Part shown: in pieces, positions 25,301 through 38,939 of the stretch
How positions within the stretch are numbered: the first letter of the stretch is position 1
Layout: every line of letters starts with the position of its first letter
Assembly: GCA_033239005.1 (NCBI GenBank)
Contig: BSQZ01000018.1
Span: 5,157,536-5,221,535 of the forward strand
Length of the DNA: 64,000 nucleotides
DNA from: Lamellibrachia satsuma
Taxonomy: Eukaryota; Annelida; Polychaeta; Sabellida; Siboglinidae
Direction: 5' to 3'
The notes under the pieces: model-generated
What the model saw: the letters and a program-made list of their open reading frames with translations, nothing else
What the model was told of the DNA's origin: nothing
The model's database searches: none
Program-made: the position numbers and the translations under genes

Positions 25301-27035
25301 CATTTATGTAATAGCTGTTATGGTTAAAAATGTCATAGCCAAAGCACACAATGCTTACCGAAAGGAATTAATAGGCAATATGCTATTAAATAGGACAGTA
25401 AGAAACAGACTACAAGATGTAGAAGGTCATCTACATGTTATGCCATATTTCGAGAGAGAGCCCCTTTGATTAAGGTAAGACATACCCCCAAGTTATCAAG
25501 TGAAATCTTGGTTGTGGGAGAATTGTGCTTCTAATATTCAGAATACAAAACTGGTGGACATAAGACAATGCTCACCTTTGTGTGCTTCAACAGTTTCCTG
25601 ACACATGTACTGAAAGACAATGTTGCAGTTTTGCTTTGTGTTGTCACTGCCACAACCGTGCTGATTGGTCCATTCCAAAGTCAAATGTGACCTGCCTTGA
25701 CCTTCATTCAGCACCTTGTACTTTGAGCCACTCTGGAAGTATTTCTGAACAAAAAGGACTTCTTAGTGATGCACACATGAAGATGACATTGTAATTTAAA
25801 ATAACTATGTTTACATTAAATAAGCGGTATTTAACCCATTAGTCACAAGGGCAATAAACAAATCAATATGTTAACAGATAAGGGTCATGACTAAGAGCTT
25901 TAACATCCTGGGGAAGAGCTGGGGTTCCCTAGTACCAATTGCAAGATAAATATAAGATATCTATATATTTGCATGAATTTATTGAACTTCATAGAATTCT
26001 TTGTTAACAGAATACTGGAAAAGGATATGTTTTGGAGGTATGCTATGTCTGGTTTATGCAGACGTTACATGTATTTCAAGGCAACATTAAGAGCTAATCC
26101 AGTCATCCATGTTTCTTGTTCACAAGATGTTTGTGCATGGATATTATTGCACTATTTTATTAATGCACCTCAGGCTAATGAATAAGTTTCCATCTTCTTA
26201 TATACTAACCATTCTATACTGAGTTTCTTCGTTGTCACCAGATGCTGCCGCTGTTGTAACGCCAGCATTGTAACCACCTCTCTCGTTGTTCTTGCAAAAG
26301 AACATTATATACCTGTTGTAACGCCAGCATTGTAACCACCTCTCTCATTGTAACCACCTCTCTCATTATTCTTGCAAAAGAACATTATATACGTGGCATG
26401 ATTAAAACCCTCCTATGAATGAACAAATGATATGCAAGACCATTTTTTACAAGTTTTTTGCTTTGATTTGTAGTATTTTGTACAGCATCAAATGATCTGA
26501 CCTCAATAAGAAATCAAATTGTCTGATGTGATTCTACTAATTTTAAAGATCATATATTTTATTTTGTTTTCATCATAGCTTGGCCATGAGATACTGGTTA
26601 GATGATATGTTAATCATAAAATAATAAATATTTTAATAAAAAATTACATCACAACTACATGATAATGCTCAGCTACAACTGTAATTAGTCACAAATGACA
26701 AAATTTCAATTTATTCAAAATCTAGTAATTTTCAAATTAGCAGCCTTTAATGTATCACTAATATTATCAGTACTAATATGCATGCATCTTTTACTATTAC
26801 AATTAAACGTGTTAACATTACCAGTCAACAACTATATAACTTTAAGTGCATTGCTACCAGATACATAAATGTATCACTGTTGAAATGGCAGTACCTGTGA
26901 ATCAAATAGTCGCCTGGCATTGAACCTTGTTGCAGTATTCTCGTTCAGACGGTTGTTCGACCCTCGAGGGTTGTGCAAATATATATTTGCAGTTGCTATG
27001 GCAACCAGAAGCAGCAGTCCAAGAACAGTCTTCAT
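19399..27035 (-). CDS. DD3-3: DD3-3-like secreted protein, complete, 14 coding exons
   Basis: Minus-strand coding exons: 27035-26895, 26290-26210, 25744-25576, 25218-25030, 24691-24499, 23807-23638, 23099-22952, 22663-22559, 22239-22177, 21710-21558, 21283-21156, 20582-20511, 20054-19883, 19588-19399. They total 1974 bp, phases agree at every junction, and give 657 residues plus TAG. Residues 1-16 are a signal peptide ([16 protein letters not shown]), followed by '[13 protein letters not shown]', the family's hallmark start. Other conserved blocks are '[20 protein letters not shown]' (about 472-491), 'HIQWTG' and the C-terminal '[16 protein letters not shown]'. These match protein DD3-3, first described in Dictyostelium and present in several invertebrates; its biochemical function is not established. 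Expected to be secreted, Cys-rich and glycosylated. The last donor (GTGCGT at 19882-19877) was picked because it alone restores frame. Confidence 0.92.
26291..26385 (-). repeat. Partial tandem duplication of DD3-3 exon 2 with its acceptor
   Basis: Directly upstream (minus sense) of exon 2 lies a second copy of its first part, including the acceptor context TTCTTTTGCAAG. The copy encodes '[19 protein letters not shown]' because an inner 18-bp block is itself doubled. Reading on from it reaches a TAA after about 21 codons, so use of the upstream acceptor without further splicing would truncate the protein. It looks like a recent local duplication giving a decoy 3' splice site. Confidence 0.75.
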
Positions 27036-27354
27036 GCTCAGTGAGCTGTCAAAATTAATTTTCTGGTTAATGCTACAAATCTAATTTATATTTCCTTTGA
27101 CACAACTCATGTTTCACACGTAGTGAACATAGCATGGATATAGCCACGGGAATCGTCATTTTAAACGAAACTCTTCCCCCCACCTCGGGGGGGACTCCAG
27201 TCTAGTATACAAACGTCATGTTCATTTGCAATGTATCAGTGTAAACAAATATAAAAATGACTAATGACACATGTATGAAATAAGTTTTTATAAAGCTGAA
27301 TGGAAACGAACATCAAACGAAACCATTGGGAGAAAAGGTTAATTCAGCATACAT

Positions 27355-27520
27355 ATGTAGGCTATGTGTATGTATGTATGTGTGTACGTATGTATATGTA
27401 TGTGTGTACGTATGCATGTCGGTTGTGTATGTATGTAGGTTCTATGTATGTATATGTATGTGTGTACGTATGCACGTCGGTTGTGTATGTATGTAGGCTC
27501 TATGTATGTATGTAATTACT
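27355..27520. repeat. Higher-order (TATG)-rich minisatellite
   Basis: TATGTATG tracts are interleaved with GTGTGTACGTATGCAYGTCGG-type blocks; a unit of about 65 bp is present about twice. Lies in the predicted first intron of the DD3-3-like gene. Confidence 0.85.
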
Positions 27521-27931
27521 AAATATGTGTGTAATTACTGTGTGCCTGAGTATACGAAGATGTAGGTGTAAGTTTCTAAGTGTAGAACCCCCAGACGTCC
27601 GTACATTCCACGCTCGTACGTATTGCAGGTATCCTGCAACATGATTAACCGTCATAATTCTTTCGCAGAGAAAAGGCCGCTCAACCTAAATTCTCCTATT
27701 CACCACCTCCCGAGTTGACAGGCCGCGTCAATCAGTCAACAATAACTTGGCCGGAGTTTAGGCCTACTGACCAGCAGGAAGACAGGCCTACCTAGAACGT
27801 TCTTGCAACCCGGGCAGATGTCCGAACACCTCCGCCGATGTAGCACTTCTAAGCGTGCCAAGTTGTGACCCAAAAAATTGTAAGACCTTCGATAAAGTCC
27901 GAAGAACATATAAACATTACGACTGACTCAC

Positions 27932-28024
27932 GTTCACGCGTCGTCCTCAAACCGTCACATGCCACAGGGTCATGTCAACACGACCCGGTCAAGGTCCAGT
28001 GATTCCGCCTCATTAATTTATACC
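27932..28024 (-). promoter_or_regulatory. Candidate promoter and 5' UTR exon of the DD3-3-like gene
   Basis: The first coding exon is preceded by an acceptor (TTTTGACAG ending at 27046), so a non-coding exon is needed upstream. On the minus strand a donor GTGAGT occupies 27931-27926, and a TATA box (GGTATAAATT) lies at about 28017-28024. This spacing predicts a short leader exon of roughly 60 bp starting near 27990. The surrounding sequence is CpG-containing. No transcript evidence is available here. Confidence 0.45.
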
Positions 28025-28029
28025 GTGGT

Positions 28030-28655
28030 CTACAACTAATTTAGCGTGCCCGGTCTTATTACCAGTTTTGACAATTATATTTACCGGGTGTGCATCTGTG
28101 TATTTCCAGTGTTGTACCACATTAAACTACGTAGCCTACACTGGAAATATAGGAACAAATTCTAAAACGCTTGTTTTGCTCCAACCTCCCTCTTCTACCA
28201 AAACTTGGCAGATTTCACGAGTGCGTACACCAGGAATATACGAAACGGCACGGCGCATTAAAACCAATATTTTAACATATTATCACAACGCGCATACAGC
28301 AACATTGCGATACCATTAACTGTGCATAAATTACTAACATTGCAGTTGGTAAGAAAGAAGATATTGTATTATTAGTTTCCCAACTACTTCAGTCTGCTCT
28401 TCAGTCTGATGAAAATGACACAGGTATAGTTAATTTAGTCTTACCCACGTCAGACAGTTTTATTGCGCGCCGGTCATTGCGGCTGTGCCAAAATGCACTA
28501 TAGTACTTTTTTAATGTTTTGATATGATAACATCACCAGGGAAAACGTTTTACGGTCATCAACACGTTGTGTTTTTTGCTACCATCATCGACACTCATCG
28601 TCTAGTCGACTATGCTTATACTCTTTTATCACCTTAATAAAAAGAACATGGATGT
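28030..28655. other. Unannotated stretch upstream of the DD3-3-like gene
   Basis: No exon or repeat recognised; upstream flank of the candidate promoter. Confidence 0.4.
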
Positions 28656-28658
28656 AAA

Positions 28659-28909
28659 TTGTTTGTGAACATAGTAGGCACAGGCCCTCCTATATTGTTT
28701 GTGAACATAGTAGGCACAGGCCCTCCTATATTGTTTGTGAACATGTAGGCACAGGCCCTCCTATATTGTTTGTGAACATAGTAGGCACAGGCCCTCCTAT
28801 ATTGTTTGTGAACACAGTAGTCACAGGCCCTCCTATATTGTTTGTGAACACAGTAGTCACAGGCCCTCCTATATTGTTTGTGAACATAGTAGGCACAGGC
28901 CCTCCTAAA
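28659..28909. repeat. 36-bp minisatellite, seven copies
   Basis: Seven head-to-tail copies of TTGTTTGTGAACATAGTAGG + CACAGGCCCTCCTATA; copy 3 lacks one base and copies 5-6 share CACAGTAGT instead of CATAGTAGG. Homogeneous, hence young or actively homogenised. The short Gly-Pro-Thr open frame on the minus strand is an artefact. Confidence 0.95.
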
Positions 28910-29254
28910 TTGTTCCGGCAGTGGATCATTTAGTAGAAAGTGGAGGAGCTATGTGAAGATCCTTGCCGACGGAGCGAGGGTGTTCTTGGTTCGTGAACGT
29001 CTATTACTTATCTAACGACGTATCCTGAGTATATGTGACAAAGCTAGGATATGGCACAACGTTGTACGTTCGAACCAGGTGACCAGGAACGCCATTTGCA
29101 TGACTGAGCATTTCACAGAGAAGCAGACTGCGTTGGAACGACCAGGTCGTAAGATAAAAAGGGAAGCCCATATGGACGATATTTTTGCATACAAGCTGTA
29201 ACGAATGTTTCAGTTTTATTAGTGAAGAAATAGCTTAATTAAGCTGGATCAGTA

Positions 29255-29431
<177 letters not shown>

Positions 29432-29639
29432 TACGAGTACATTGGTGATAGATGAGTACGAGTACATTTACATGACTATGAGTACATATTGCATGTTATA
29501 GTAAATTATTAATATAATATTTTTAAAATAAACTTGTTAATTAATTTATATAATTCAGGAACAATTGATTATGCAAAGGCAGTTGATCAGACATGTGGCA
29601 TGATTTATATCATTAGACATGGATATCTAATGATATAAT

Positions 29640-31809
<2,170 letters not shown>

Positions 31810-32049
31810 GGGGCAGTCTGATTAACCCACCTTTGAGTCACCGACATACTCGGCACATGTACACTCACTTAGACCAATCATTACTTATCTCAGAAAAACC
31901 AAGCCAATAAACAAGTATTCATGTAATGATCTCAAAAGAGTGGGTAATTGCTAAATCTGCTTAGTGTTAAGCAAGTTATAAAATAAAGCAATTAGCAAGA
32001 GGTCTGAGGCACTAAATCACCTCTCTTATATCTGCTCTCTCAGACACTA

Positions 32050-32745
32050 GATGTAGTTTTACTAGATTTAACAAGATTTGCCATCCAAGCCAAAGGCCCA
32101 GATGGCAAGTGGACAAGGAAGCCATTGGCTTATCGAGAGTCCAACAATGTTCACCTACTTATAACCCGCCCTCCTGATATATGTGTCAACCTTGTTTTTA
32201 AACATATTCACGCTGCTAGCAGTTACACAATCTGTAGACAGTTTGTTCCATTCATTTACTGTCCTCTGTGAGAACGAGTGCTTCCTGATGTCCAATCTAC
32301 ATTGATCCTTTACTAATTTTACCTCATGTCCTCTAGTTCTGCTATCCTTCTTGAGTGAGAAAAACATATTTCTATCAATATTTTCATACCCATTCAATAT
32401 CTTAAAAACTTCAATCTGATCTCCTCTTAACCTCCTTGTCTCTAGAGTTGTTAAACCACATTCTTTCAGGCGTTCTTCATAACTAAGGTCTCTAAGTTCT
32501 GGAATCATTTTAGTTGCTCTCCTTTGTATGCGTTCAAGCGTATCTATATCCTTCTTACGATATGGTCTCCATGCTTGTATACAGTATTCTAAATGAGGTC
32601 TAACTATTGCTTTATAAAGAGGTATAATTAACTTTTTTCCCTTGTATGTTATGTTTCTTCTAATCAATCCAAGAATTTGATTACCCTTTGAAGCTGCAAT
32701 ACCACACTGCTCTGAAACTTTCATATCAGCGCTTATTGTAACTAG
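32050..32745 (-). mobile_element. 5'-truncated CR1-clade LINE, 3' part
   Basis: Reverse-strand copy of the family C-terminus: frame 32769-32155 encodes 'IRRNITYKGKKLIIPLYKA' through 'FSQRTVNEWNKLSTDCV' to the stop after 'RRAGYK'. It has the six-A run and thus an intact frame. The 3' end carries GGCTTGGATGGCAAATCTTG and TTAAATC. The 5' break is near 32740. Confidence 0.9.
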
Positions 32746-33399
32746 CACCAGATTGTTAACAATTAACATAATTACCTACGTAATCAATGTAGTGAGTTTA
32801 CTAGTGAGAAGGTTTGTCCAATCTGGAACAAAGGGGCTGTGTGCTAATTTGAATAAAGACTAGTTGTGCTTTGTGACTTAGGTCACCATAGAAATAGCGT
32901 CAGCTAGTTCTCCACACTGTCCCTTGTAGGAGCAACAAAGGCATTTCAAGGCTAACTGATGAATGGCCACTTCATTGAGGACTTATTGGCTTAATTAAAC
33001 AAACACAAGGATTATAGCCCGAACTGGTTACTATCATAACTGTTTGCTTAAGGCTAACTATGGGTTTCTGAACAGGAAACGATGCTGCCTTTAGTGAAGC
33101 CTTTAGTTAATTTTTTATATGAATCAGAAATAATGTATTCGAAAATTTCAGATACTTTATGGAAGTAGTTAAAAAAAATTTATATTCTGTTAACTAAAAA
33201 ATACAAATACTACTACTGTATTTAAAATAAAATCATAAATAATTATCACAGCATCATATTAAAAAAAGTACACAGATGTATTCATAAAATCTGAGTACAC
33301 TGAACATGAGTACGGATACATGACCCTTAATTTCCATGAATACGAGCACTTCAAAAATGTACTCGAGTGCCGAGTACATCGGCGCGAGGTCTGATATGT

Positions 33400-33650
<251 letters not shown>

Positions 33651-33699
33651 ACAGTTCTAAATATGTGAAGAAAATAATCAAACTTTGGCAATTATTAAA

Positions 33700-34790
33700 A
33701 GCAATATCAAAGTTGAAGATTAGTGAGTCACCTAAAATCAAGTTTGTTATACTTGAAATACGTGTCTGTCAGGTGGTGATGCGTTTCTTACGCTAGTAAA
33801 ACAAGCATTAGCAATGAGACAGTAGCAATAACAATACGACGCAAGACCCATCCCCGTTTCTTTATCGGACATTATTTTATGCACATTGTTACATATATAA
33901 CATGACTGAAACTGTAGAGACATTTCAACATGTCACTTCGGACACAGAGGTATGTAAATGCTAAATAGAAGACATGTAAACACTGAATACAGCACATGAA
34001 AATACTTAAAAATTAAATCAATACATTATAACAATAACAAACACGTCTGACATACTGATAAAACAACATATAATATATGCAAACTCTGACTAGTGTATGT
34101 ATAAATACTGACTAAACGGTAGGCCCGAATAAACGTGTCTACGACATATAATAGATTTATCTTGATACCACAAATTCATTGCTATTGTTAACCTATTTAG
34201 CAAAAAGTTAGAATTCGTGTTCTCTCGAATCATTCACAACAATAATTATCTTTGTGCTCAGAACATTATTGATCAACACAAACAAATGTTTCAAAACGAC
34301 CCAAAGTACAATTAACGCAGACATAAATAATGTGTCTATCTTAGGCTCACTGCACACGATCGTCTGCCTCCCATATCCAACTGAAATGTTTTCGGTTAAA
34401 GTTACAGGGCATGAACATAACCTGTTTTACCGTATCCTAGTTACAACATTTGCCGTGACTACCTGTTTCTGCGTGTAGTACAGTATTAAACGAGTACTGC
34501 ACAATATAAAACGACTAGGCGCACGTAATCCCCGGGCTCTGTGGAACTGTGAAGAACCGTGGCTCACGATATGCAGATAACACAATGAGTAGGGACGAAA
34601 TGAACAATAGAACAGCTCTTCAATCAACAACGGGACTAGTTAGGGTGATACCACCGGAAGCCAGCAGAAAGAGAAAAGGAGTGGCGTATTTCTTCTGCCG
34701 TCTAAGGGCCGGGACATGCGCTAGCCACAGTAGCAGCATGAAAGATAAAGACGATGTAGTTCATCTGCAAATATGACATGACAGAGAGCC
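33700..34790. other. Unannotated stretch, 3' flank of the next gene
   Basis: AT-rich sequence with no recognised exon. It must hold the 3' UTR of the minus-strand gene ending at 34796. Confidence 0.4.
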
Positions 34791-34795
34791 TCGGC

Positions 34796-36019
34796 CTAGT
34801 AGGAGATGAGCCAGCATTGCACCACCGTGAGCAGTAGCAGAAGGAGATGAGAGGCCCGGTTGAAGCAGGCCGTCGTGTAGGTGCAGGGGACGTTGATGTC
34901 GCGCAGCTGTGGACACTTGCCCTCCTCGGCCAGGTTCGACGTGCTGGCGCTCGTGTGTGCACACGTGCCGTTGATGATGCGGTAGGCGCCCGAATTGACA
35001 ATGCTACAAGAGGACGTGCCGCACGGTCAGTACGTGAAACAGGTAGAACGGGTGTCATGAAACAGCAAGATGCATAGTTGCCTAACAAGCAATGACTTGT
35101 TGAAGAAGCTCTCTCATCTAGCTTTTCGGGTTAATAGATCGTACTTGTCTAAAATACATATATGTTGACACAATTCTAACTGGATGCCACAACCTTCTAT
35201 TATAATCAGAAACACTAACTATGTTATGATCTTCTTCAAAACCACTTTCGACGAGAGCTGGATGAGAAACTATTAAACAAGGTAGCATTCAGAAAGGACA
35301 TATTATTGCTTGGTATAGAGAACGTATAGAGAACATCTTTTTTAGACAAAGATGAGTTCCACTTATTGGTCTCTGTGTCACGTAGAAAGTAAACCAATGG
35401 ACATATTATTTTAATTGTTGTGTACACATTTTAGAACGAATACAGATATTTGTATTATTAGCACAGCGATAAAGTAAAGTCATCAACTTAAACACGTTTT
35501 CGAAGTTCGTATTTTCTGATTGTGAGTTCATAGGATGCATGTACACAAACAAAAACCCTTGACTACACACACTGTTGGTCGCTCGTTCACTTCCATTCTT
35601 CCTTCGTGTCCCACCCACCCGTGCTTCTGTGACATTTCTACAAGTATCATCAGCATTACTGCCACCATCGTGGAAGCCATTATCCACGTCGTCATCGCCG
35701 CAATTATAACTGTCAACGTTGCCATTATGATAATCATCATCAACGTCGTCGTCACTGTAAAAATCGTCGTCGTCATTATCATCGCTTCTACTATTATCAC
35801 CAACATCTCCGTCATCACTACGAACACAAACTTGCCTCTGTGCAATCTTGCAGTTGAAGTTGTAGAAGAACGAGTTCTTGTATTGCTTCCAGTTCTCGAT
35901 GACCATTAGGAAGAGGTTGGTGCGCGGCAGAGCCGTCACGTAGTAGAAGCCGGACATGCACGGACCGGACACGTTACCCGTGATCATGCCGCTCGGACCT
36001 GAAACACCGACAGCGGCAT

Positions 36020-36080
<61 letters not shown>

Positions 36081-36741
36081 AGGAGGGCCAACATTACAGG
36101 TTCCGAGAGAGCATATGATTGACAGCGCGTGTCACACATAGCGTTGGGTTCGATTAGATCGCGATTACGATTATACTGCCAGAGAACATTTTTAAGACTT
36201 TCGGATTTTGTGGATTTGAATTCGTGTGTTTACTTGATTCAACCGACAACCGTAATGCATAGCATAACATAACAGTTACCATTCAAATAGTTTTAATAGC
36301 AAAGCAATTATTCAATATAAATGTATATAAACTAACTGAAATATGCAGTATGGACACGTATAAAATGGTCAGGCAGACAGACAGACATATTTATTTGACC
36401 ATAACTGCACAAAATGGAATAATTAACATAAATGGAAAGGTCAAGGAGACTCAAAAACATGCTAATGTTGATATGAAACAACGTCACGGCTAGAATAACC
36501 CTTTACTACCAGCATTCGGCCAACGAAGGGACAAACAATTGCCACTGTGTAATGAATTACTATGCCTTCTCGGATATAAGAATGTCACTGAGTAGTTCAT
36601 ACCAAGAGCAGTTTCGTTGACGACGTAGCCAACCACGTCAGTGATGCAGCCAAACTCGTTGTTGAACTTTGGAATCGGCCCCTTGTTCTTGTAGTAGTTG
36701 TCTAGTTCCTCGGGGTTCGCAGGGATGCCCTCGAGTGTCAC
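34796..36741 (-). CDS. Last three exons of a GPI-anchored extracellular protein, possibly alpha2/delta-like
   Basis: Minus-strand exons 36741-36603, 35998-35836 and 35003-34796 join in frame to 169 residues plus TAG. Exon 1 reads 'TLEGIPANPEELDNYYKNKG' and 'GCITDVVGYVVNETAL'; exon 2 'GPCMSGFYYVTALPRTNLFL' and 'NFNCKIAQ'; exon 3 ends in a hydrophobic tail 'HLLLLLLTVVQCWLISY', as for a GPI-anchor signal. Asn-glycosylation sites (NETA, NVSG, NGTC) and many Cys agree with an extracellular location. The 'TNLFLMV...NFNC' block and Cys-rich GPI tail recall the C-terminus of voltage-gated calcium channel alpha2/delta subunits, but I am not certain of the family. The second intron starts with GC (AGGCAAGT), the only donor that keeps frame into exon 3. 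The 5' part of the gene was not located. Confidence 0.6.
35640..35835. repeat. Imperfect GAY-triplet-rich intron
   Basis: The intron just after the GC donor is rich in GAC/GAT triplets on the minus strand and stays open in the exon frame to 35406. Translated it would give an Asp/Asn-rich tail such as 'DDNDDDDFYSDDDVDDDYH'. Lies next to the pure (GAC)n at 36022. Confidence 0.7.
36022..36081. repeat. (GAC)n triplet repeat
   Basis: About 19 pure GAC units ending 24 bp from the acceptor of the exon starting at 35998. A polyAsp frame over it is intronic. Confidence 0.97.
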
Positions 36742-36800
36742 CTGCCATCAACAACGACACCGTTTAAATGTCGATGTTTGCCGATATCCATATAAAAGAT

Positions 36801-37088
36801 ACGTTCTTATATAGCGCGGTATCCAGTCCGTAGGACCGCTCAAAGCGCTTCACACTTCACCCCCTGGCATACCTGTTCATTCCAACGCCATCTCGACTTC
36901 TCTTGGAAGCATTCAGCCACGCTGCAATTACTGCGCGAATTCGTTCAGATATCCACCTCTGTCTGTAGCCAGGTACTCATTTATACAGCTGAGTGAACTG
37001 TGGCAACGTGGGATGAACGAAATTGCCAAAGCTTCGAAGCGGTCGATTGAGAGCCCGATGTTCTAACCGCTACGCTACCGCGCCCCAA
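36801..37088 (-). mobile_element. tRNA-derived SINE, copy 1
   Basis: Read on the minus strand, it starts with a tRNA-like head (GGTAGCGTAGCGGTTAGAAC, A-box-like; a worn B-box near CGCTTCGAAGC), continues through TGAGTACCTGGCTACAGACA and ends ...GGATACCGCGCTATATAAGA. The same body in the same orientation occurs at 61516-61645 and 62260-63430. The GCGCTATA end resembles the L2 LINE ends in this window (TAGCGCTATAGAAAAATAG at 56413), suggesting L2 supplies its mobility. Confidence 0.7.
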
Positions 37089-37520
37089 CAAATAGTCGAT
37101 TGAGAGCCCGATGTTCTAACCGCTACGCTACCGCGCCCCAACAAATAGTCGATTGAGAGCCCGATGTTGTAACCGCTACGCTACCGCGCTCCAACAAATA
37201 GTCGATTGAGAGCCCGATGTTCTAACCGCTACGCTACCGCGCCCCAACAAATAGTCGATTGAGAGCCCGATGTTGTAACCGCTACGCTACCGCGCCCCAA
37301 CAAATAGTCGATTGAGAGCCCGATGTTGTAACCGCTACGCTACCGCGCCCTAACAAATAGTCGATTGAGAGCCCGATGTTGTAACCGCTACGCTACCGCG
37401 CCCCAACAAATAGTCGATTGAGAGCCCGATGTTGTAACCGCTACGCTACCGCGCCCCAACAAATAGTCGATTGAGAGCCCGGTGTTCTAACCGCTACGCT
37501 ACCGCGCCCTAACAAATAGT
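37044..37520. repeat. 53-bp minisatellite, exactly nine copies, from a SINE head
   Basis: Nine units of CGATTGAGAGCCCGATGTTC + TAACCGCTACGCTACCGCGC + CCCAACAAATAGT, 477 bp with no length change and only a few substitutions (GTTCTAA/GTTGTAA, CCCC/CCCT). The first unit overlaps the tRNA-like head of SINE copy 1, so the array arose by amplification of that head. Confidence 0.95.
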
Positions 37521-37524
37521 AAAG

Positions 37525-38205
37525 GTCAAGTATATAAAAGTAACATAACATTTTCTACAGTACAGTTTCTACCAACGTTGATTATGTAAATACGCATAGA
37601 CCATCTGCTAATCTGGCTGCGGGAATAAACTAATTTCGCCCATCCCCCTCAAAGAAGGCAAACACATCAACTTCAAGGTATTATTTTTCACAAATATGGA
37701 TGGAAACATGATCTAATTACTTTGGAATCGTGTTTTCGCCATCGTGGGCGCCATGTTGCCGCCTACTACTGTGACAAGTGACAAAACTCACTTTCGCCAC
37801 GTTTTCAAGATACATGGGACACCTACGGCCGCACAGTCACATTTCAAAGTTAAGAGCTTTGAAAATTGCACCAAAGACACTTCTGGCATTTATTCAACAG
37901 TATCACGTGCATTTACGCCAACAACTTCATTTTTTTACAAAGACTGATTATTTCAACAAATTCCAGTTCGATGCATAACTCTATGAAACTGTTTCCCCCA
38001 AGTCGATCTAGATGTTTGTACAACGTTTCGCGTTCGGCTCATTACTACGTAGGGTGACGCGACAGTTCGTCAGAGATCACGTATTGCGATGACGTAGCGC
38101 ACGGTGCTACGTGATTCTCAAGTAAACGGCACCATACCGGACCATACGAACGTCCACTCCGAACTAAATAACACTCCCCGGTTTGGACAAATACAACAGG
38201 TACGC
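37525..38205. other. Unannotated stretch
   Basis: No exon clearly supported. 38055-38110 is CpG-containing with a TGACGTAG CRE-like site; short open frames on both strands lack motifs. Confidence 0.35.
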
Positions 38206-38211
38206 ACCTGC

Positions 38212-38308
38212 CACCATCATATTTAGTTGTTGAAGTTTGGTCAGCAAATTGATGCACCAATAACGACATATCCCGTATATTTGTCATCGTTTCGCAGTCG
38301 CCACACAT
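38212..38308 (-). CDS. Candidate first coding exon of an unidentified minus-strand gene
   Basis: A frame starting ATG at 38308 reads 'MCGDCETMTNIRDMSLLVHQ' then 'FADQTSTTKYDGG' and meets a good donor (CAG|GTGCGT) near 38211. ATG context is AAAATGTG. It could begin the gene whose end is at 34796, but it has no signal peptide, which an extracellular protein would need. It may equally be a chance frame. Confidence 0.25.
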
Positions 38309-38352
38309 TTTATATCATCGCATTAATTTAGTTAGCCTTCTAATATGTATGT

Positions 38353-38354
38353 AA

Positions 38355-38409
<55 letters not shown>

Positions 38410-38410
38410 C
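38353..38410. repeat. (CACG)n microsatellite
   Basis: About 14 pure ACGC tetramers. Confidence 0.97.
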
Positions 38411-38704
38411 ATATAAAACGAACTGCTGGTGAACAAATGTTAACGCCAGAATGTATGACAACTTTTACCAGAATATAACAGTCCAGCCATTTGTGTACTC
38501 GATCCCTAGAATATAATACTAATTAGTTAATATATGGACGTCATGCACAACACGACCGATGTCCAATTGTGTTTAAACATGCCGCATGTGTCCTTATTAA
38601 GTACGACAAACATTGGTTTAGCCAATACATGCAATGATTATGCAGATTAACTGGAATAATAATTTCTGTACACAACTAATGATTGACAGTTGCGTATATA
38701 TTGT

Positions 38705-38875
38705 GCGTATTGGGGGGGGGGTTGGGGTTGGGCCAAGCCCCCATTGATTATTTTTTTTATTTCAGTCAAAGGGTTCGGATCTAACCTGTTGTGCCACTAC
38801 ATGGTAGCATGGTAAACTCAATTATAACGGGTTACTAGGCTTACCCTTTGTGATATCCTAGATATGCCACTGATG
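38705..38875. repeat. Dispersed repeat shared with 9656-9745
   Basis: CCACTACATGGTAGCATGGT and the right edge GATATGCCACTG match the 9.7-kb copy. Inverted, the edge reads CAGTGGCATATCTAGGATAT, a hAT-type terminus form. Begins after a run of ten G. Confidence 0.45.
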
Positions 38876-38939
38876 ATATATGTGACTTAGTGAGAGTGAC
38901 AATTCTGCGAGTTGAAAGTTTGCACGATTGAGACAGAGT

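Noticed and set aside
29039..29203. Short frame 'RSNQVTRNAICMTEHFTEKQ' ending at a TAA after 'DDIFAYKL'
   Set aside because: The composition looks coding-like, but there is no start, no clear splice acceptor and no family I recognise; left unassigned.
35820..35850. GT donor (CAA|GTTTGT) for the same exon
   Set aside because: It would put the last exon out of frame and lose the hydrophobic tail and Cys pattern.
35406..35987. 193-codon Asp-rich frame taken as a normal exon
   Set aside because: Its first part is the real exon, but the Asp-rich part is better read as a GC-AG intron since the following exon with a hydrophobic tail joins in frame. Kept as a possible isoform in the findings.
37050..37090. 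tRNA gene in the SINE head
   Set aside because: Only A-box-like and worn B-box-like traces are present; no full cloverleaf or acceptor stem can be drawn.
37044..37520. Regular 53-bp repeats considered as a CRISPR array
   Set aside because: There are no unique spacers; units are contiguous, and the genome is eukaryotic. The same holds for the 36-, 34- and 31-bp arrays.
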